NCBI RefSeq assembly: GCF_004771275.1
Contig: NZ_RQEV01000018.1
Location: 96,440-160,439 of the forward strand
Reading direction: 5' to 3'
DNA length: 64,000 bases
From: Leptospira fluminis
GTDB lineage: Bacteria > Spirochaetota > Leptospiria > Leptospirales > Leptospiraceae
Part shown: piece after piece, positions 9,047 through 18,538 of the stretch
Position numbering within the stretch: position 1 is the stretch's first letter
Layout of the letters: the number at the start of each line of letters is the position of its first letter
The notes under the pieces: model-generated
What the model was told of the DNA's origin: nothing
The model's input: only the letters and a program-made list of their open reading frames with translations
The model's database searches: none
Position numbers and translations under genes: made by a program

Positions 9047-10467
9047 AAGTCCGCTTCCTAGTATTCCTTTACCTGATCTGCCCATCAATTCTCGTCGCCG
9101 AAGTCGTATCGGACGAAGCCAGGATCAGAATCAGCACGTTCGGATTTAAGACCCAAGGCAAAAGAAATACTCTCGAAAAAAATCAGACCCAGACAGAACG
9201 GTTCGGCGGAATCGCTCTGCCGTTCTGGATCCAGTTTCGAGCCGGTACCGAAAGAGAAGACTGGAAGGCAAATCTGGAGTTGGACGCCGTCTCTACTGGA
9301 GAAGATAAACTTAGGATCCTTCCCGGAAAAGAAGCGTATCTCGCATTGTATTCGAAGGGACTTTATTGGGGATTCGGTAGAAAATCTGACCCGAATTCTC
9401 TTCCAGGTTGGTTCCATTGGAATGACGGTGTAGAAGGTTTCTTTGTGGAAACGAAGAGATCCGAACGTTATCGAATCCGTTTCGACGCGCTGGACTTCTA
9501 CCGCGGATTTCCGTTGGCGGAGAACAGATGGCTTATCTGGCAAGGGAAAGATTCGTATTTACCAGCTTCCGCCAGGAAAGAATTAGGAACAGTATCGCAG
9601 AGTAGCGAGTCTCTTTCGCAAACGAAACTCAGATACAGAACCGGAATAGGATTATGGGGAAAGGAAAATTCGGGAGTATTTTATAATTTACAAATTCGTT
9701 ATTTATCTTTAGGAAACTGGGGAAGATTCGGAGAAGAAACATCGGAAGCTAGAGCTTTTTCTTCGTTAGGAGATAAGGATTATCTTTCTCATATGAAAGC
9801 CGGCCTAGGTTATTTCCTGGAATCTTTTTATGTTTTAGGGGAAGGCTTGGCGTCACGGGGTCTGGACAAAACGGCTACACATCCCCAGAGAGCGCAAAAG
9901 AGCCTTCCGATCAGCGGGGAGGCGCTACGAATAGAGACAGGTGTTTTCGGGATCGGATGGTGCGTTTCTTTGTACGGTTTTCTCCCGAACGGGGACCGTA
10001 GGAGTAAAAACGGAGAGATACTGGAATTGGGGTTCGTAGGAATGGGCACTTCTCCTCTACCGAATCCTCTCTTAAATCAGGTATGGGGTTGGGTGCCGGG
10101 AGCTTGGATTACGGGCGCAGGGCTGGAAAAGGATTCCACCTGGATTCCGAGCAAACGACCGTCAGGAATCTTCGGGACCCAAGGATCTTTCAAATTCGGA
10201 AACCTGCGTTTGGAGGTCCGATCCAGCTATATCCAATTTCTATCCGATAGAGGGGCATCGAGCGGAGCATGGTCGATTTCTCCGAAAGGTTTTTCCAATT
10301 CGTTTATTAGAGAAGGAGGGTTCACGATCGGATGGGCTAAGAGAGAAGGGAATATTCCGGACCTTCAATTGGATCTGGGAGGGATCGAATCCGATCGTAA
10401 TACGGGAATCAAACAATGGTATTTACTCTTTAAATTCGGTTGGGAGTTTTCATGCGTTCCAAAGTAA
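9043..10467 (+). CDS. Predicted outer-membrane beta-barrel protein
   Basis: A 474-residue protein with a clear signal peptide (MKVRFLVFLYLICPSILVAE, cleavage probably after Ala). The mature part shows many short amphipathic stretches with alternating aromatic and polar residues (for example RYRIRFDALDFYRGF, GVFYNLQIRYLSLG, KQWYLLFKFGWEF), as expected for a transmembrane barrel. I recognise no named porin family. The gene starts in an ATGA overlap with the lamin-tail gene and overlaps the phospholipase D-like gene by 16 bases. The three products are probably made together and may work together at the cell surface. The barrel call is inference from composition. Confidence 0.6.
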   Translation: MKVRFLVFLYLICPSILVAEVVSDEARIRISTFGFKTQGKRNTLEKNQTQTERFGGIALPFWIQFRAGTEREDWKANLELDAVSTGEDKLRILPGKEAYLALYSKGLYWGFGRKSDPNSLPGWFHWNDGVEGFFVETKRSERYRIRFDALDFYRGFPLAENRWLIWQGKDSYLPASARKELGTVSQSSESLSQTKLRYRTGIGLWGKENSGVFYNLQIRYLSLGNWGRFGEETSEARAFSSLGDKDYLSHMKAGLGYFLESFYVLGEGLASRGLDKTATHPQRAQKSLPISGEALRIETGVFGIGWCVSLYGFLPNGDRRSKNGEILELGFVGMGTSPLPNPLLNQVWGWVPGAWITGAGLEKDSTWIPSKRPSGIFGTQGSFKFGNLRLEVRSSYIQFLSDRGASSGAWSISPKGFSNSFIREGGFTIGWAKREGNIPDLQLDLGGIESDRNTGIKQWYLLFKFGWEFSCVPK

Positions 10468-12230
10468 TTCTAGTTTCTTTAATTTCCTTCGGATGCGCGT
10501 ATTCCGAAACCGATCCCGCTTTTTTGGGGGAGTTTCTGGACAGCGATTTTCCAAAGGCGTTCTTTTCCTTTCCGGGAAGGTTTACGCCGGTTGGAAAAAA
10601 GCGAACGGTAAGAGACGAGATATTAAGGTTGATCCGAAATTCTAAGAAATCGGTTTATTTTCACGTATATTCTTTCGAGGATTCCGAGATCGAGACGGAA
10701 ATTTCCTTTGCGATAAAAAGAGGGGTAAGAACGGAAGTTTTAGGAGAATTCGGAAAATCCTATCCTGATTCCTTCTCCCCTTTTTTACGTTATTGGAAAG
10801 GAACGGGATTGCAACATACAAAGGTGCTCGTCGTGGACGAGAAAGTGGTATTTGTCGGAACCGGAAATTTCACCCATTACGGTTTGGAAAGGGATCATAA
10901 CGGATACATAGAATTCGTTTTGAAGGATTCGGAAAAGGATTCTTTTTTCTCATTTTTACGGGAAGAATATCCGTTTCCGAAACTACGCTTGGGCCCTTTG
11001 GAATTCAGAAATTCTCCCGGGCAAGGAAAGCTGATCCAATTCCTTCTTACGGAATCCGTCCGAAAGGCTAGAGATAAGATAGAGGTTCTGATTTTCGATC
11101 ATTACGACTCCGTCTTAAGTTCCGAATTTTCGGGATTCGATCGAAGAGGCGGACGTTTGGATATGGTTAACGATCGTCCCGCCGATCCGGAAGCGTTTCA
11201 TTTGGCAAGATTACCGAACGCAAATGTATGGGAAGACGGAAATGAGGACCGTCTAGACGACGCAAGTTTCGGAAAAGGCGGGCTGCTGCATCATAAAACC
11301 ATGTTGATCGACTCTTCTATACTTCTTACCGGATCCTATAATTATTCAGTCAGCGCCCGAGATTCCAATCGGGAGATTCTCATTAGGACGGAAGATCCAC
11401 ACTTGGTTTCGGAATTTCAAAAAGAGGAGATCCGCATACGGAACTTCGGCCTTCCTCTGCTTCCTATCGAAAAATCTACGGACGTCCGACTCCGGAGCGT
11501 GGATCAAACTCGGATCTGCGTTCTCGACTCGGATGGAGCCGAACTTTTCGGGGATCTTGGGAGCGGTTTTTTTCGATGGAAACCGTATTATAAATTTAAG
11601 ATCGGACAAGTCTGTAAGGAATGGAAGGATTTCGAGGATGTCAGCGTCCGTTTATTCGGTGGAAAGTCGGAATTTCCAGCCGAGTCCTCCGATTTTCTAC
11701 CGTTTACGATCTCGGACCGTGCAGGGAATGTCTTGTTTTCGAAATCCGGTTCGCTTTTAGGGGAGGAATTTCTTTCGCTTTTAGCGAAGCCGATCTTGTT
11801 TTTGCGTCCCGGGTCTTTTGCGGAAAACGATTTTAGCTGGTCTTGGGAAGATTCCGACAGAGATTTGCTAAAAAAACTTTCTCTTCCTTCCTTACCGAGG
11901 TCCGCGTGGATTCTTTCCAGAGGAAAATTACCCGTCAAGAGCATGGTCCTGCCCCACGGGACTTCGTTTCGGACGCTCGATTCAATTCCGGCTAACGCAG
12001 TCGTACTGTTAGATTCCGGAAATTTCGCACTTCTGTTCTGCACAAAATCGGAAACTTCTAAACTGACCTGGATGGAAGAGCTGGCCGCATCGGCGTATGA
12101 GATTTCCCGCCCGGCTTCCGTTCCCAACGAATTTCTCCCGTGGATCGAGCGTTCCGACGAAAAATTTTTTGCCGATTTCAACCGACCGTTTTTAAGTAGA
12201 AACGGTCTTTGTGTTTCCGGAATCCGATAG
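10452..12230 (+). CDS. Phospholipase D-fold lipoprotein with two HKD motifs
   Basis: A 592-residue member of the phospholipase D superfamily, which includes lipases, nucleases and transferases acting on phosphodiesters. Two complete HKD motifs are present: H-x-K-x4-D at about residues 122-129 (LQHTKVLVVD) followed by GTGNFT, and at about 280-287 (LHHKTMLID) followed by GSYNYS. Together they form one active site. A lipobox-like SLISFGC near residue 15 predicts a lipid-anchored envelope protein. ATG at 10452 is chosen over TTG at 10440 because it leads directly into that signal sequence. A further C-terminal region of about 250 residues is unassigned. It is third in the operon after the lamin-tail and barrel genes and overlaps the O-antigen ligase gene tail to tail by 39 bases. 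Confidence 0.85.
   Translation: MRSKVILVSLISFGCAYSETDPAFLGEFLDSDFPKAFFSFPGRFTPVGKKRTVRDEILRLIRNSKKSVYFHVYSFEDSEIETEISFAIKRGVRTEVLGEFGKSYPDSFSPFLRYWKGTGLQHTKVLVVDEKVVFVGTGNFTHYGLERDHNGYIEFVLKDSEKDSFFSFLREEYPFPKLRLGPLEFRNSPGQGKLIQFLLTESVRKARDKIEVLIFDHYDSVLSSEFSGFDRRGGRLDMVNDRPADPEAFHLARLPNANVWEDGNEDRLDDASFGKGGLLHHKTMLIDSSILLTGSYNYSVSARDSNREILIRTEDPHLVSEFQKEEIRIRNFGLPLLPIEKSTDVRLRSVDQTRICVLDSDGAELFGDLGSGFFRWKPYYKFKIGQVCKEWKDFEDVSVRLFGGKSEFPAESSDFLPFTISDRAGNVLFSKSGSLLGEEFLSLLAKPILFLRPGSFAENDFSWSWEDSDRDLLKKLSLPSLPRSAWILSRGKLPVKSMVLPHGTSFRTLDSIPANAVVLLDSGNFALLFCTKSETSKLTWMEELAASAYEISRPASVPNEFLPWIERSDEKFFADFNRPFLSRNGLCVSGIR
12184..12207 (+). terminator. Candidate hairpin at the convergent overlap
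   Basis: GACCGTTT (12184-12191) and AAACGGTC (12200-12207) form a perfect 8-bp stem with an 8-base loop, followed on the plus strand by TTTGTGTTT. It lies where the phospholipase D-like and O-antigen ligase genes converge, just inside both coding ends, and contains the minus-strand stop. It may act as a weak terminator; its place inside a translated region argues for caution. Confidence 0.35.
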
Positions 12231-13535
12231 CGAAGTTTCCATTCTAACAAAGGTACCGAGTATGAGCCAGAACAGGATGACCACTTCGTCATCCTGGAAA
12301 TAACATTGAAACAATCCTGAGACGAAAAATCCGAAGATTCCGTAATACAGAATTAGATTTTCGAAGGGTTGTTTGGAAGAGAGCAGGGAATATCCGAAAA
12401 TTCCGGCAATGCCTAAATACAAAAGCAAGGCGGGAAGTCCGAAAACGGCCGCGAAATGGAAATAATCGTTATGAGCGTGCCCACGTTGGGTAACTTCGTA
12501 AAAGTAAGAAAGTTCCGGATATTTCTCGGAGTGCTCTTTTCGAACGATGTCTATGGATCGATTGTAATTTCCCGGACCTACCCCTATCCAAGGATGTTCT
12601 TGAACCAAAGGAAAAGTGGAATCCCAGATAAAAGTTCTACCGGAATCGGTATGCTTCTCTTTTCCGAAAATCGGACCGAGGACTTTTTTCCCCGCTGGAC
12701 TCAACGCGAGACCCAGGCCTAAAATAGCGGCCAAAAGAAAAAAGGCGATTCCTCCCTTGACGAGGTAAGAATTCGGCAATTCCTTTCGGATCCAGAACAA
12801 GTGGATGGTCGCGATTAGAATGGAAACGGAAGCCCCGATCAGGCTGGAGCGGGCCTGGTTCAGCAGTAGGACAAAGACGTAAAGCGCAAGTAGAATTCCA
12901 CTCTGCAACAGACGCTTCCTATCGGAATACTCTAGATCCTTGAGACACCGAAATACGGCAAATCCCGAAAAAAATTGGAGCAAACCTCCGAAGGTCAAAT
13001 GGGTGTTCATGAGACCTATCGTAACGTACATAGGGATCTTTGCGAACGACCCTAAAGGATGAGTATATTTATAAGCGGTGGAATCCCTATAAAGATCGGT
13101 GACCAGACGGGACAAACGAACAGGAGAAAAACCTCCGGCGACGCCGGTCACAATCAAAACTAGAAATAAGAGGAACATTCCGTTCCGGACCTTTGGTAGG
13201 TCCTCTTCCCGCAAAAACCAAACCGTTAAAAAGCCGAAAAACAGGAAGAAGTCCTTTAATTCGCTATCGAAGGCTCTTTTCGGATATCCGAAGTCTTGGC
13301 CCGAAAGCAGATGCAGGAAAAAGTCCGAAAAATACCATAAAAAGAGCAGGAGGGATGCGTAGAAAAGCGGGTGGTGCGGAAACCATCCGGAAAGCGGCCG
13401 ATTCCGAACCGTATCCGAAAACCCGAAGCCGAAGGAAAGTACTAGAAAGGCTTGGCTGAGACTTACGGAAATTCCGATCGTAAAAAACGTGGCGAGCAGG
13501 CAGAATAGATGTGCCTTACTTAAAAAACCTTTCAT
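12192..13535 (-). CDS. O-antigen ligase/polymerase-like membrane protein
   Basis: A 447-residue polytopic inner-membrane protein with roughly 10-12 hydrophobic segments. It has a large periplasmic loop near residues 270-345 containing ERTFIWDS-like and GVGPGNYN segments and a HAHNDYFH motif, as in the Wzy_C/O-antigen ligase superfamily. Members join O-antigen to lipid A-core, polymerise polysaccharide or glycosylate proteins; which of these applies cannot be told. It is divergent from the family 4 glycosyltransferase gene, and the neighbourhood to 16.6 kb is rich in glycan-transfer genes, supporting an envelope polysaccharide role. Confidence 0.85.
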   Translation of the reverse strand: MKGFLSKAHLFCLLATFFTIGISVSLSQAFLVLSFGFGFSDTVRNRPLSGWFPHHPLFYASLLLFLWYFSDFFLHLLSGQDFGYPKRAFDSELKDFFLFFGFLTVWFLREEDLPKVRNGMFLLFLVLIVTGVAGGFSPVRLSRLVTDLYRDSTAYKYTHPLGSFAKIPMYVTIGLMNTHLTFGGLLQFFSGFAVFRCLKDLEYSDRKRLLQSGILLALYVFVLLLNQARSSLIGASVSILIATIHLFWIRKELPNSYLVKGGIAFFLLAAILGLGLALSPAGKKVLGPIFGKEKHTDSGRTFIWDSTFPLVQEHPWIGVGPGNYNRSIDIVRKEHSEKYPELSYFYEVTQRGHAHNDYFHFAAVFGLPALLLYLGIAGIFGYSLLSSKQPFENLILYYGIFGFFVSGLFQCYFQDDEVVILFWLILGTFVRMETSLSDSGNTKTVST

Positions 13536-13665
13536 GAGAAAAAACGTCCGTTACAGATTGCCAATTCCCGAATCCCTGTAAATTCGATTATTTTTCCCGA
13601 CATAAAGTAGAATGGAGTGGAAAAATCCCCGATTGCAAAGAGATTGGTTCCCCGTCAGGACTACA

Positions 13666-14964
13666 ATGAAGATCCTCTATTTTTCGGATACATTTCTTCC
13701 CAAAATCGACGGAGTAGCGATTTCCATGAAAAATTTCGCGGAATTGCTTGCAGAAAGAGGACATGAGTTCGTGGTCTGCTGCCCAAGGTACGGAGAAGGC
13801 GACTTCGATCAGATGGGAGAAAAGATCCGGATCGAAAGATTTCGCAGCGGATATTTGCCCAGTTATCCGGACATAAAAGTGGTCCTTCCTTCTCCCGCAA
13901 AGATCAAACGGATCATCAAGGAATTCCAGCCGGATTTGGTGCACATCCATACTCCAGGTCTTTTGGGACTATACGGAATCAACGCGACCGAACGGTACGG
14001 TATTCCTAGTATCGGAACCTATCATACTCTTATGTCCGAGCAGGATATGTATCTTTCCCTGTACAGGCTTCTCAAGCTGGATAAACTTTTCATGAAGGTA
14101 GGGAAGTTAAATAAAAAGCTGCGGATCAAGGATTTGATAAAATTCGAGAAATTCGACAGATTCAATATCCGCAAAAAAATCATTCTAAAGATCACGAACA
14201 ATCTGTACGATCGCTGCGATCTCATTATCTCTCCTTCCCATCTGATTAAAAAACAATTAGAGGAATTCGGACTCAAAAAACCCGTGGCTGTGATTTCCAA
14301 CGGATTGGACTTGTCCCAGTTCAAGGGACAATCCAAAAAATTGGAAAGCGATTCTCCTAAATTATTACATGTGGGTAGGATTTCGTACGAAAAAAACTGC
14401 GATGTGATTATCAATGCCTTTAAGATCATCAAAGAACAGCTTCCCGGCGCGAGTCTGACGATTATCGGAGACGGGCCTGCCTTGGGTTCCCTGAAATTGC
14501 AGGCGGAAAAATTGGGAATCGGCGATTCCGTCATCTTTAAAGGTTTTATCGATAGGGAAAAACTTCCGGAAGAATATCCGAATTACGATCTATTTTTAAC
14601 CGCCTCCACAATGGAAACCCAAGGGTTGGTGATCCTAGAGTCCATCGCTTGCGGCCTTCCTGCAGTGGGAGTGGATTCTTTTGCGATTCCGGAATTGGTT
14701 CACGATGGAAAGAACGGTTTTATCGCCAAGCCTTTCGACGTGAAAGGAATCGCGGAAAAAGCGGTCTCGATTCTAAAAGATCCGGAATTATATTCCGGTT
14801 TTTCCATCGAATCGATTCGGATCGCGCAGAGCCACGAAATCAGAGCTTGTGTGGATAGAATGGAAGAGGCCTACAAAGCTGTGGCGGATCAAAAGGGGAA
14901 GAAGAAAAGTAGGTCCTTATTGAATATGATCTTTTCCCTGGATCCTTTCGGGATTTTCGGATAG
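13666..14964 (+). CDS. Family 4 glycosyltransferase
   Basis: A 432-residue GT-B fold enzyme that transfers a sugar from a nucleotide-activated donor, probably onto a lipid or glycan acceptor at the inner membrane face. The N-terminal domain begins [18 protein letters not shown], typical of the diacylglycerol glucosyltransferase-like branch, and has the HIHTPGLLG motif. The C-terminal domain has VGRISYEKN and the E-x7-E donor-binding motif ([10 protein letters not shown]). An upstream in-frame ATG at 13612 exists, but 13666 has AGGA in front and matches family N-termini. A basic patch at about residues 130-170 could bind acidic membrane lipids. It converges with the GT9 gene. Confidence 0.88.
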   Translation: MKILYFSDTFLPKIDGVAISMKNFAELLAERGHEFVVCCPRYGEGDFDQMGEKIRIERFRSGYLPSYPDIKVVLPSPAKIKRIIKEFQPDLVHIHTPGLLGLYGINATERYGIPSIGTYHTLMSEQDMYLSLYRLLKLDKLFMKVGKLNKKLRIKDLIKFEKFDRFNIRKKIILKITNNLYDRCDLIISPSHLIKKQLEEFGLKKPVAVISNGLDLSQFKGQSKKLESDSPKLLHVGRISYEKNCDVIINAFKIIKEQLPGASLTIIGDGPALGSLKLQAEKLGIGDSVIFKGFIDREKLPEEYPNYDLFLTASTMETQGLVILESIACGLPAVGVDSFAIPELVHDGKNGFIAKPFDVKGIAEKAVSILKDPELYSGFSIESIRIAQSHEIRACVDRMEEAYKAVADQKGKKKSRSLLNMIFSLDPFGIFG

Positions 14965-14975
14965 AAAGTCCGGAC

Positions 14976-16034
14976 TTAGAAGAGCGTATTGATGTTGATG
15001 ATAACGTTGATACGCTTGATCACGTCTTCCGGCGTAATCCATTCCATGCAAGCGAAGTCCTTTCGGAAGCAGGTGGTATTTCCGTATATGCTACACGGGC
15101 GGCAGGAAAGGTCCTCGATCTGAAGGACTCCCGTGTCTTCCTGTCCGAAGGGTGCAAATCCGGAATAGGGGTGGGTGGTGCCGAACAAGGCCACTACCGG
15201 ACGTTTTAACAATGCGGCAATGTGGATATTGGAAGAATCCATTCCGATGATTACGTCCATACGCTCCATGATTCCCAATTCGCCGCGGATCCCTAGTTTT
15301 CCTCCGGAAACGATCGTCATGGATTGGTCGCCATTTCTCCATTCTTCCATCAAAGAAGCTTCCTGAGAGGATCCGAATAAAAATATCCTTATATTCGGAA
15401 ATTCCTCCTTTAACAACTTCAGTAGAGCGATACTTTTCTCGTGCGGCCATTCTTTCAACTTGTGTCCGGCGAACGGAGCATACCCGACCCAAAGACCTTC
15501 TTTCTTGTCTATCTTTCTGGAGTTCAAGAAATCCTTTGCGAAGATTTTGGATTCCGGGTCCACATTGATCCAAGGACCCTTTCTTACCGAAGCGGGATAT
15601 CCGGCCTTTTCAAAGACTTTTAAGTACCGATCCACGGTATGAGGGAGTTTCCGCAGTACTTTCCTGTTTTTTCTGATCTGCCTAAGCTTTTCCCTTCTTC
15701 CCTTAACGATCTGGAATACGGGAACTCCTCTGAATCGGAAAAAAAGACTGATGAACCGGGATCGAAGACTAGAGTGAAGGTCCACGATTTTCTCGTATGG
15801 GCCGAGTTTATTCAATTCTCGGAACAGTCGGTAAAGTCCCTTGATTCCCTTATATTTCTTGAGATTGATCCCTATCACATGAACGTTCGGGATATTGTAG
15901 AAAAAAGGAGCGTAATTCCCTCTCGTAACGACGGTTAATTGTATATTCGTATATTTTGATACGATGGCTATTAAAGCCGGAGCCATCAAGGCGACATCCC
16001 CCATAGCGGAGAATCGAAGGACGAGAAGATTCAT
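14976..16034 (-). CDS. Family 9 glycosyltransferase (heptosyltransferase-like)
   Basis: A 352-residue GT9 protein of the ADP-heptose:LPS heptosyltransferase type, acting on the cytoplasmic face during lipopolysaccharide core synthesis. It starts MNLLVLRFSAMGDVALMAPAL, the family signature, with VDLHSSLRSRF in the acceptor domain. The donor domain has GYAPFAGHKLKEWP, GMDSSNIHIAALL and VALFGTTHPYSGFAP. The gene overlaps the DUF4254 gene by 4 bases (ATGA), so the two are translated in tandem. The exact sugar is unknown. Confidence 0.9.
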   Translation of the reverse strand: MNLLVLRFSAMGDVALMAPALIAIVSKYTNIQLTVVTRGNYAPFFYNIPNVHVIGINLKKYKGIKGLYRLFRELNKLGPYEKIVDLHSSLRSRFISLFFRFRGVPVFQIVKGRREKLRQIRKNRKVLRKLPHTVDRYLKVFEKAGYPASVRKGPWINVDPESKIFAKDFLNSRKIDKKEGLWVGYAPFAGHKLKEWPHEKSIALLKLLKEEFPNIRIFLFGSSQEASLMEEWRNGDQSMTIVSGGKLGIRGELGIMERMDVIIGMDSSNIHIAALLKRPVVALFGTTHPYSGFAPFGQEDTGVLQIEDLSCRPCSIYGNTTCFRKDFACMEWITPEDVIKRINVIININTLF

Positions 16035-16633
16035 GCTTTATGGGAATACAGAGAAGGGTTGAGATTCTGGTCGTTGTACATTTTCATCTGTCGATACACT
16101 TTGTAAAACTTTTCCCCTTTTTTCAGATCCTCTAAAATTTGGTCCAAGCAGAGGGAAAGATCCTTTCTTTGCTCCAGCAGGACGTCCAACTTGGTCTGAC
16201 ATTTTTGGACATGCTCCGAAGATACGTCGTTTCGACGGGTTTGCTCTTCCATATGATATATCTTGAGTTCCAGAATGCTCATGCGATCAATGAGCCATGC
16301 AGGGGTCTCCGAGTTCATACGAGCTCCCGGTTTGAGCGGAATACCTTGGAACAAGGCTGAAATCCGGTCGTCTATGGACTCCACCAGATCGGTTCTTTCC
16401 TGGTTCAGGGAGTCGATCTGTCTTTTGAATTGGACCAACTTGGAATCCGGGAGGTCAGGTCTCCGGATCTCGTCCTCCACATGCCATTGGACCGTGTCGA
16501 TTTGGTTCTTTTTATAAAGTAAGTGCTCTAAATCGGAAGAAGGATAAGGATTTGCCGATAAAGACTCGTTTGTATGCCAATCCTGGACGGATTTTCGAAA
16601 AATCGAGACCACGGAAGCCGAATCTAACTTCAT
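16031..16633 (-). CDS. DUF4254 protein
   Basis: A 200-residue, largely helical, soluble protein matching DUF4254. Features are a NPYPSSDLEHLLYKKNQIDTVQWHVEDEIR start region, MNSETPAWLIDRMSILELKIYHM in the middle and a coiled-coil-like Gln/Lys/Glu-rich C-terminal half. No enzymatic function is established to my knowledge. The family often sits next to GT9 heptosyltransferase-like genes, and here the two overlap by 4 bases, so a role linked to envelope glycan assembly is a context inference. It is first in this short operon. Confidence 0.8.
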   Translation of the reverse strand: MKLDSASVVSIFRKSVQDWHTNESLSANPYPSSDLEHLLYKKNQIDTVQWHVEDEIRRPDLPDSKLVQFKRQIDSLNQERTDLVESIDDRISALFQGIPLKPGARMNSETPAWLIDRMSILELKIYHMEEQTRRNDVSSEHVQKCQTKLDVLLEQRKDLSLCLDQILEDLKKGEKFYKVYRQMKMYNDQNLNPSLYSHKA

Positions 16634-16768
16634 CTGAGCTAGAATTTCCCCTTAAATCCAGAAATCAAGAGATTTCCACGTAAAACGGCCTCGCTTTTCA
16701 ATTCCGTTTCGAATCCGTTACGAGATAGACTTTACAAATCGGAAGGTGCCTATTAGGATTTGCCGGAA

Positions 16769-18538
16769 ATGAACCGGTTCGTACCTCCCGAAGCCTTGCA
16801 ATTTCTTGCCTCCATCTCGTTATTTAAAAATCTCCCCCGCAAACTGTTGGTGCAAATCTATAAGCATATCGAGGAACGGAACGTCTACAATCACGACGTA
16901 ATCTATTATAAAGGAGAGATATCCAAGGAATTATACCTAATCCGACACGGGGAAGTGATGGTCACCTTGGGAGAAACCGGACAAACGGTTCGTTATTTGG
17001 GGGAAGGGGATATCTTCGCGGAAAACAGCGTTTTGACCCGATCCGTCCACTCGGGCTCGGCGCAGGCGGTTTTGGACACTCTTTTGTACGTTTTAGACGG
17101 GGAATACTTTCTTCGTTTAGCGGCAAAAGAGAAAATTCTGTCCCAAAATCTGATGAGACTGATGGGAATCAGAATGCGGGAAGTGATGGAAGGTCCCGTC
17201 AAACCGCTTTCGACTTCCAGGAGATTGGTCTGCCATATTCCGTTGGAGGAAATCGAGGATTTTAAACATCATTTGGATCTCATCGTCGACGCCGGGAGAA
17301 AATCGCACGGAGGCAACGTAGCCCTATTCAAGATGGATATTTTTAAGGAAAAATCCGTTTCGGAAATGATCCGTATGATATCCCAGCTTAGAAAGAAATC
17401 CCCGGTGCTTCATATCTATTTTAGAAATTACGGACTGGTTCCGGACTTGGACAAAGTCGTCCAGCAATGCGATCAGATCGTTTTTTGGGAGGACAACCCC
17501 GAGCGGAACGTAAAGAGTAAAAACGAAATCCTGGATTATTGGCGTCCGAGGATCCGAAACTACGAGGGTAGGACTTCGAAGCTGGTGGTCTCGGAAAAGA
17601 TTTCTCATACTGAGGGCAAGGATCTCAATCAAAGAATCTTCCATAGAGGGGAAACGTTCGCCAGATATCTCGTCTCTAAAACCAGGGGATTGGCTTTGGG
17701 AGGGGGAGGAGCGCGAGCTCTCGCACACGTGGGCCTTCTTAAAGTATTGGAGAGGGAGAGGATCCAATTCGATTACGTTTCCGGCTCTTCCTTCGGCGCG
17801 GTGATCGGTGCGTTGTACGCCAGAGGAGAAAGCGCCGATTCGATATACAAGATGATCGGAAAATTCTTCGGAGGAATCGATAAGCCTTTCGATCCGACGA
17901 TTCCCCTCATATCTTTCTTTAAGGGAAAGAAAATGGTGAGAATGCTGAAGGATGCGTTCGGTTCCCAGTTGATCGAGGATCTAAAGATTCCATTCGCTAC
18001 CTCCGCAGTGGATTTGCATAGCGGGCAGGAATACGTTATGGACCAAGGACCCATCTGGGAAGCGTTAGCCTCCGCAATGAGTCTGCCCGGAATGTTTCCT
18101 CCAGTGTTTAAGGGGGATCATTTGTTGATAGACGGAGGAGTAATCAACAACGTGCCGGAGAATCTGATACGTAAAAAGGGTGCAGACGTCATTTTGTCCG
18201 CCAACGTTTCTCCGCTCCGAGACGATGCGATCGTGAGATTACTGGAAGACAGAAAGGTGACGGGAAAATCCTTCTTCAAGAATCTTTGGGAGGACGTATC
18301 TTATCCTCCTATTCTTAAAATCATGGCCCGAGCCATCACATTGGAAGGCCGGGAGATCACGAAACTCAGAAAGGAAAAGATGGATCTTTTCGTAAATATG
18401 CACCTGGAAGAGTTCGCTTTTACCGATTTCGGTCGCTATAAGGAGATCATCAAAAAAGGGGAGTTGGAGGCCGAAGCGGCGACCAAAGAGATTCGCTCGT
18501 TATTTTTTCCTTCGGAGCGTAAAAAGGAAAATCACTGA
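16769..18538 (+). CDS. Cyclic-nucleotide-binding patatin-like phospholipase
   Basis: A 589-residue protein joining an N-terminal cNMP-binding domain (about residues 10-130, with GEISKELYLIRHGEV and GDIFAENSVL) to a C-terminal patatin domain. The order resembles that of neuropathy-target-esterase relatives. Patatin motifs are the oxyanion loop GGGGARALAHVG, the nucleophile GSSFG and the catalytic Asp in DGGVINNVP. A linker domain of about 150 residues carries a NTE-like segment. ATG at 16769 has AGGA 10 bases before it; TTG at 16760 would touch that site. It probably hydrolyses membrane phospholipid or lysophospholipid under ligand control. Its 3' end overlaps the phosphorylase-like gene by 7 bases. 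Confidence 0.9.
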   Translation: MNRFVPPEALQFLASISLFKNLPRKLLVQIYKHIEERNVYNHDVIYYKGEISKELYLIRHGEVMVTLGETGQTVRYLGEGDIFAENSVLTRSVHSGSAQAVLDTLLYVLDGEYFLRLAAKEKILSQNLMRLMGIRMREVMEGPVKPLSTSRRLVCHIPLEEIEDFKHHLDLIVDAGRKSHGGNVALFKMDIFKEKSVSEMIRMISQLRKKSPVLHIYFRNYGLVPDLDKVVQQCDQIVFWEDNPERNVKSKNEILDYWRPRIRNYEGRTSKLVVSEKISHTEGKDLNQRIFHRGETFARYLVSKTRGLALGGGGARALAHVGLLKVLERERIQFDYVSGSSFGAVIGALYARGESADSIYKMIGKFFGGIDKPFDPTIPLISFFKGKKMVRMLKDAFGSQLIEDLKIPFATSAVDLHSGQEYVMDQGPIWEALASAMSLPGMFPPVFKGDHLLIDGGVINNVPENLIRKKGADVILSANVSPLRDDAIVRLLEDRKVTGKSFFKNLWEDVSYPPILKIMARAITLEGREITKLRKEKMDLFVNMHLEEFAFTDFGRYKEIIKKGELEAEAATKEIRSLFFPSERKKENH

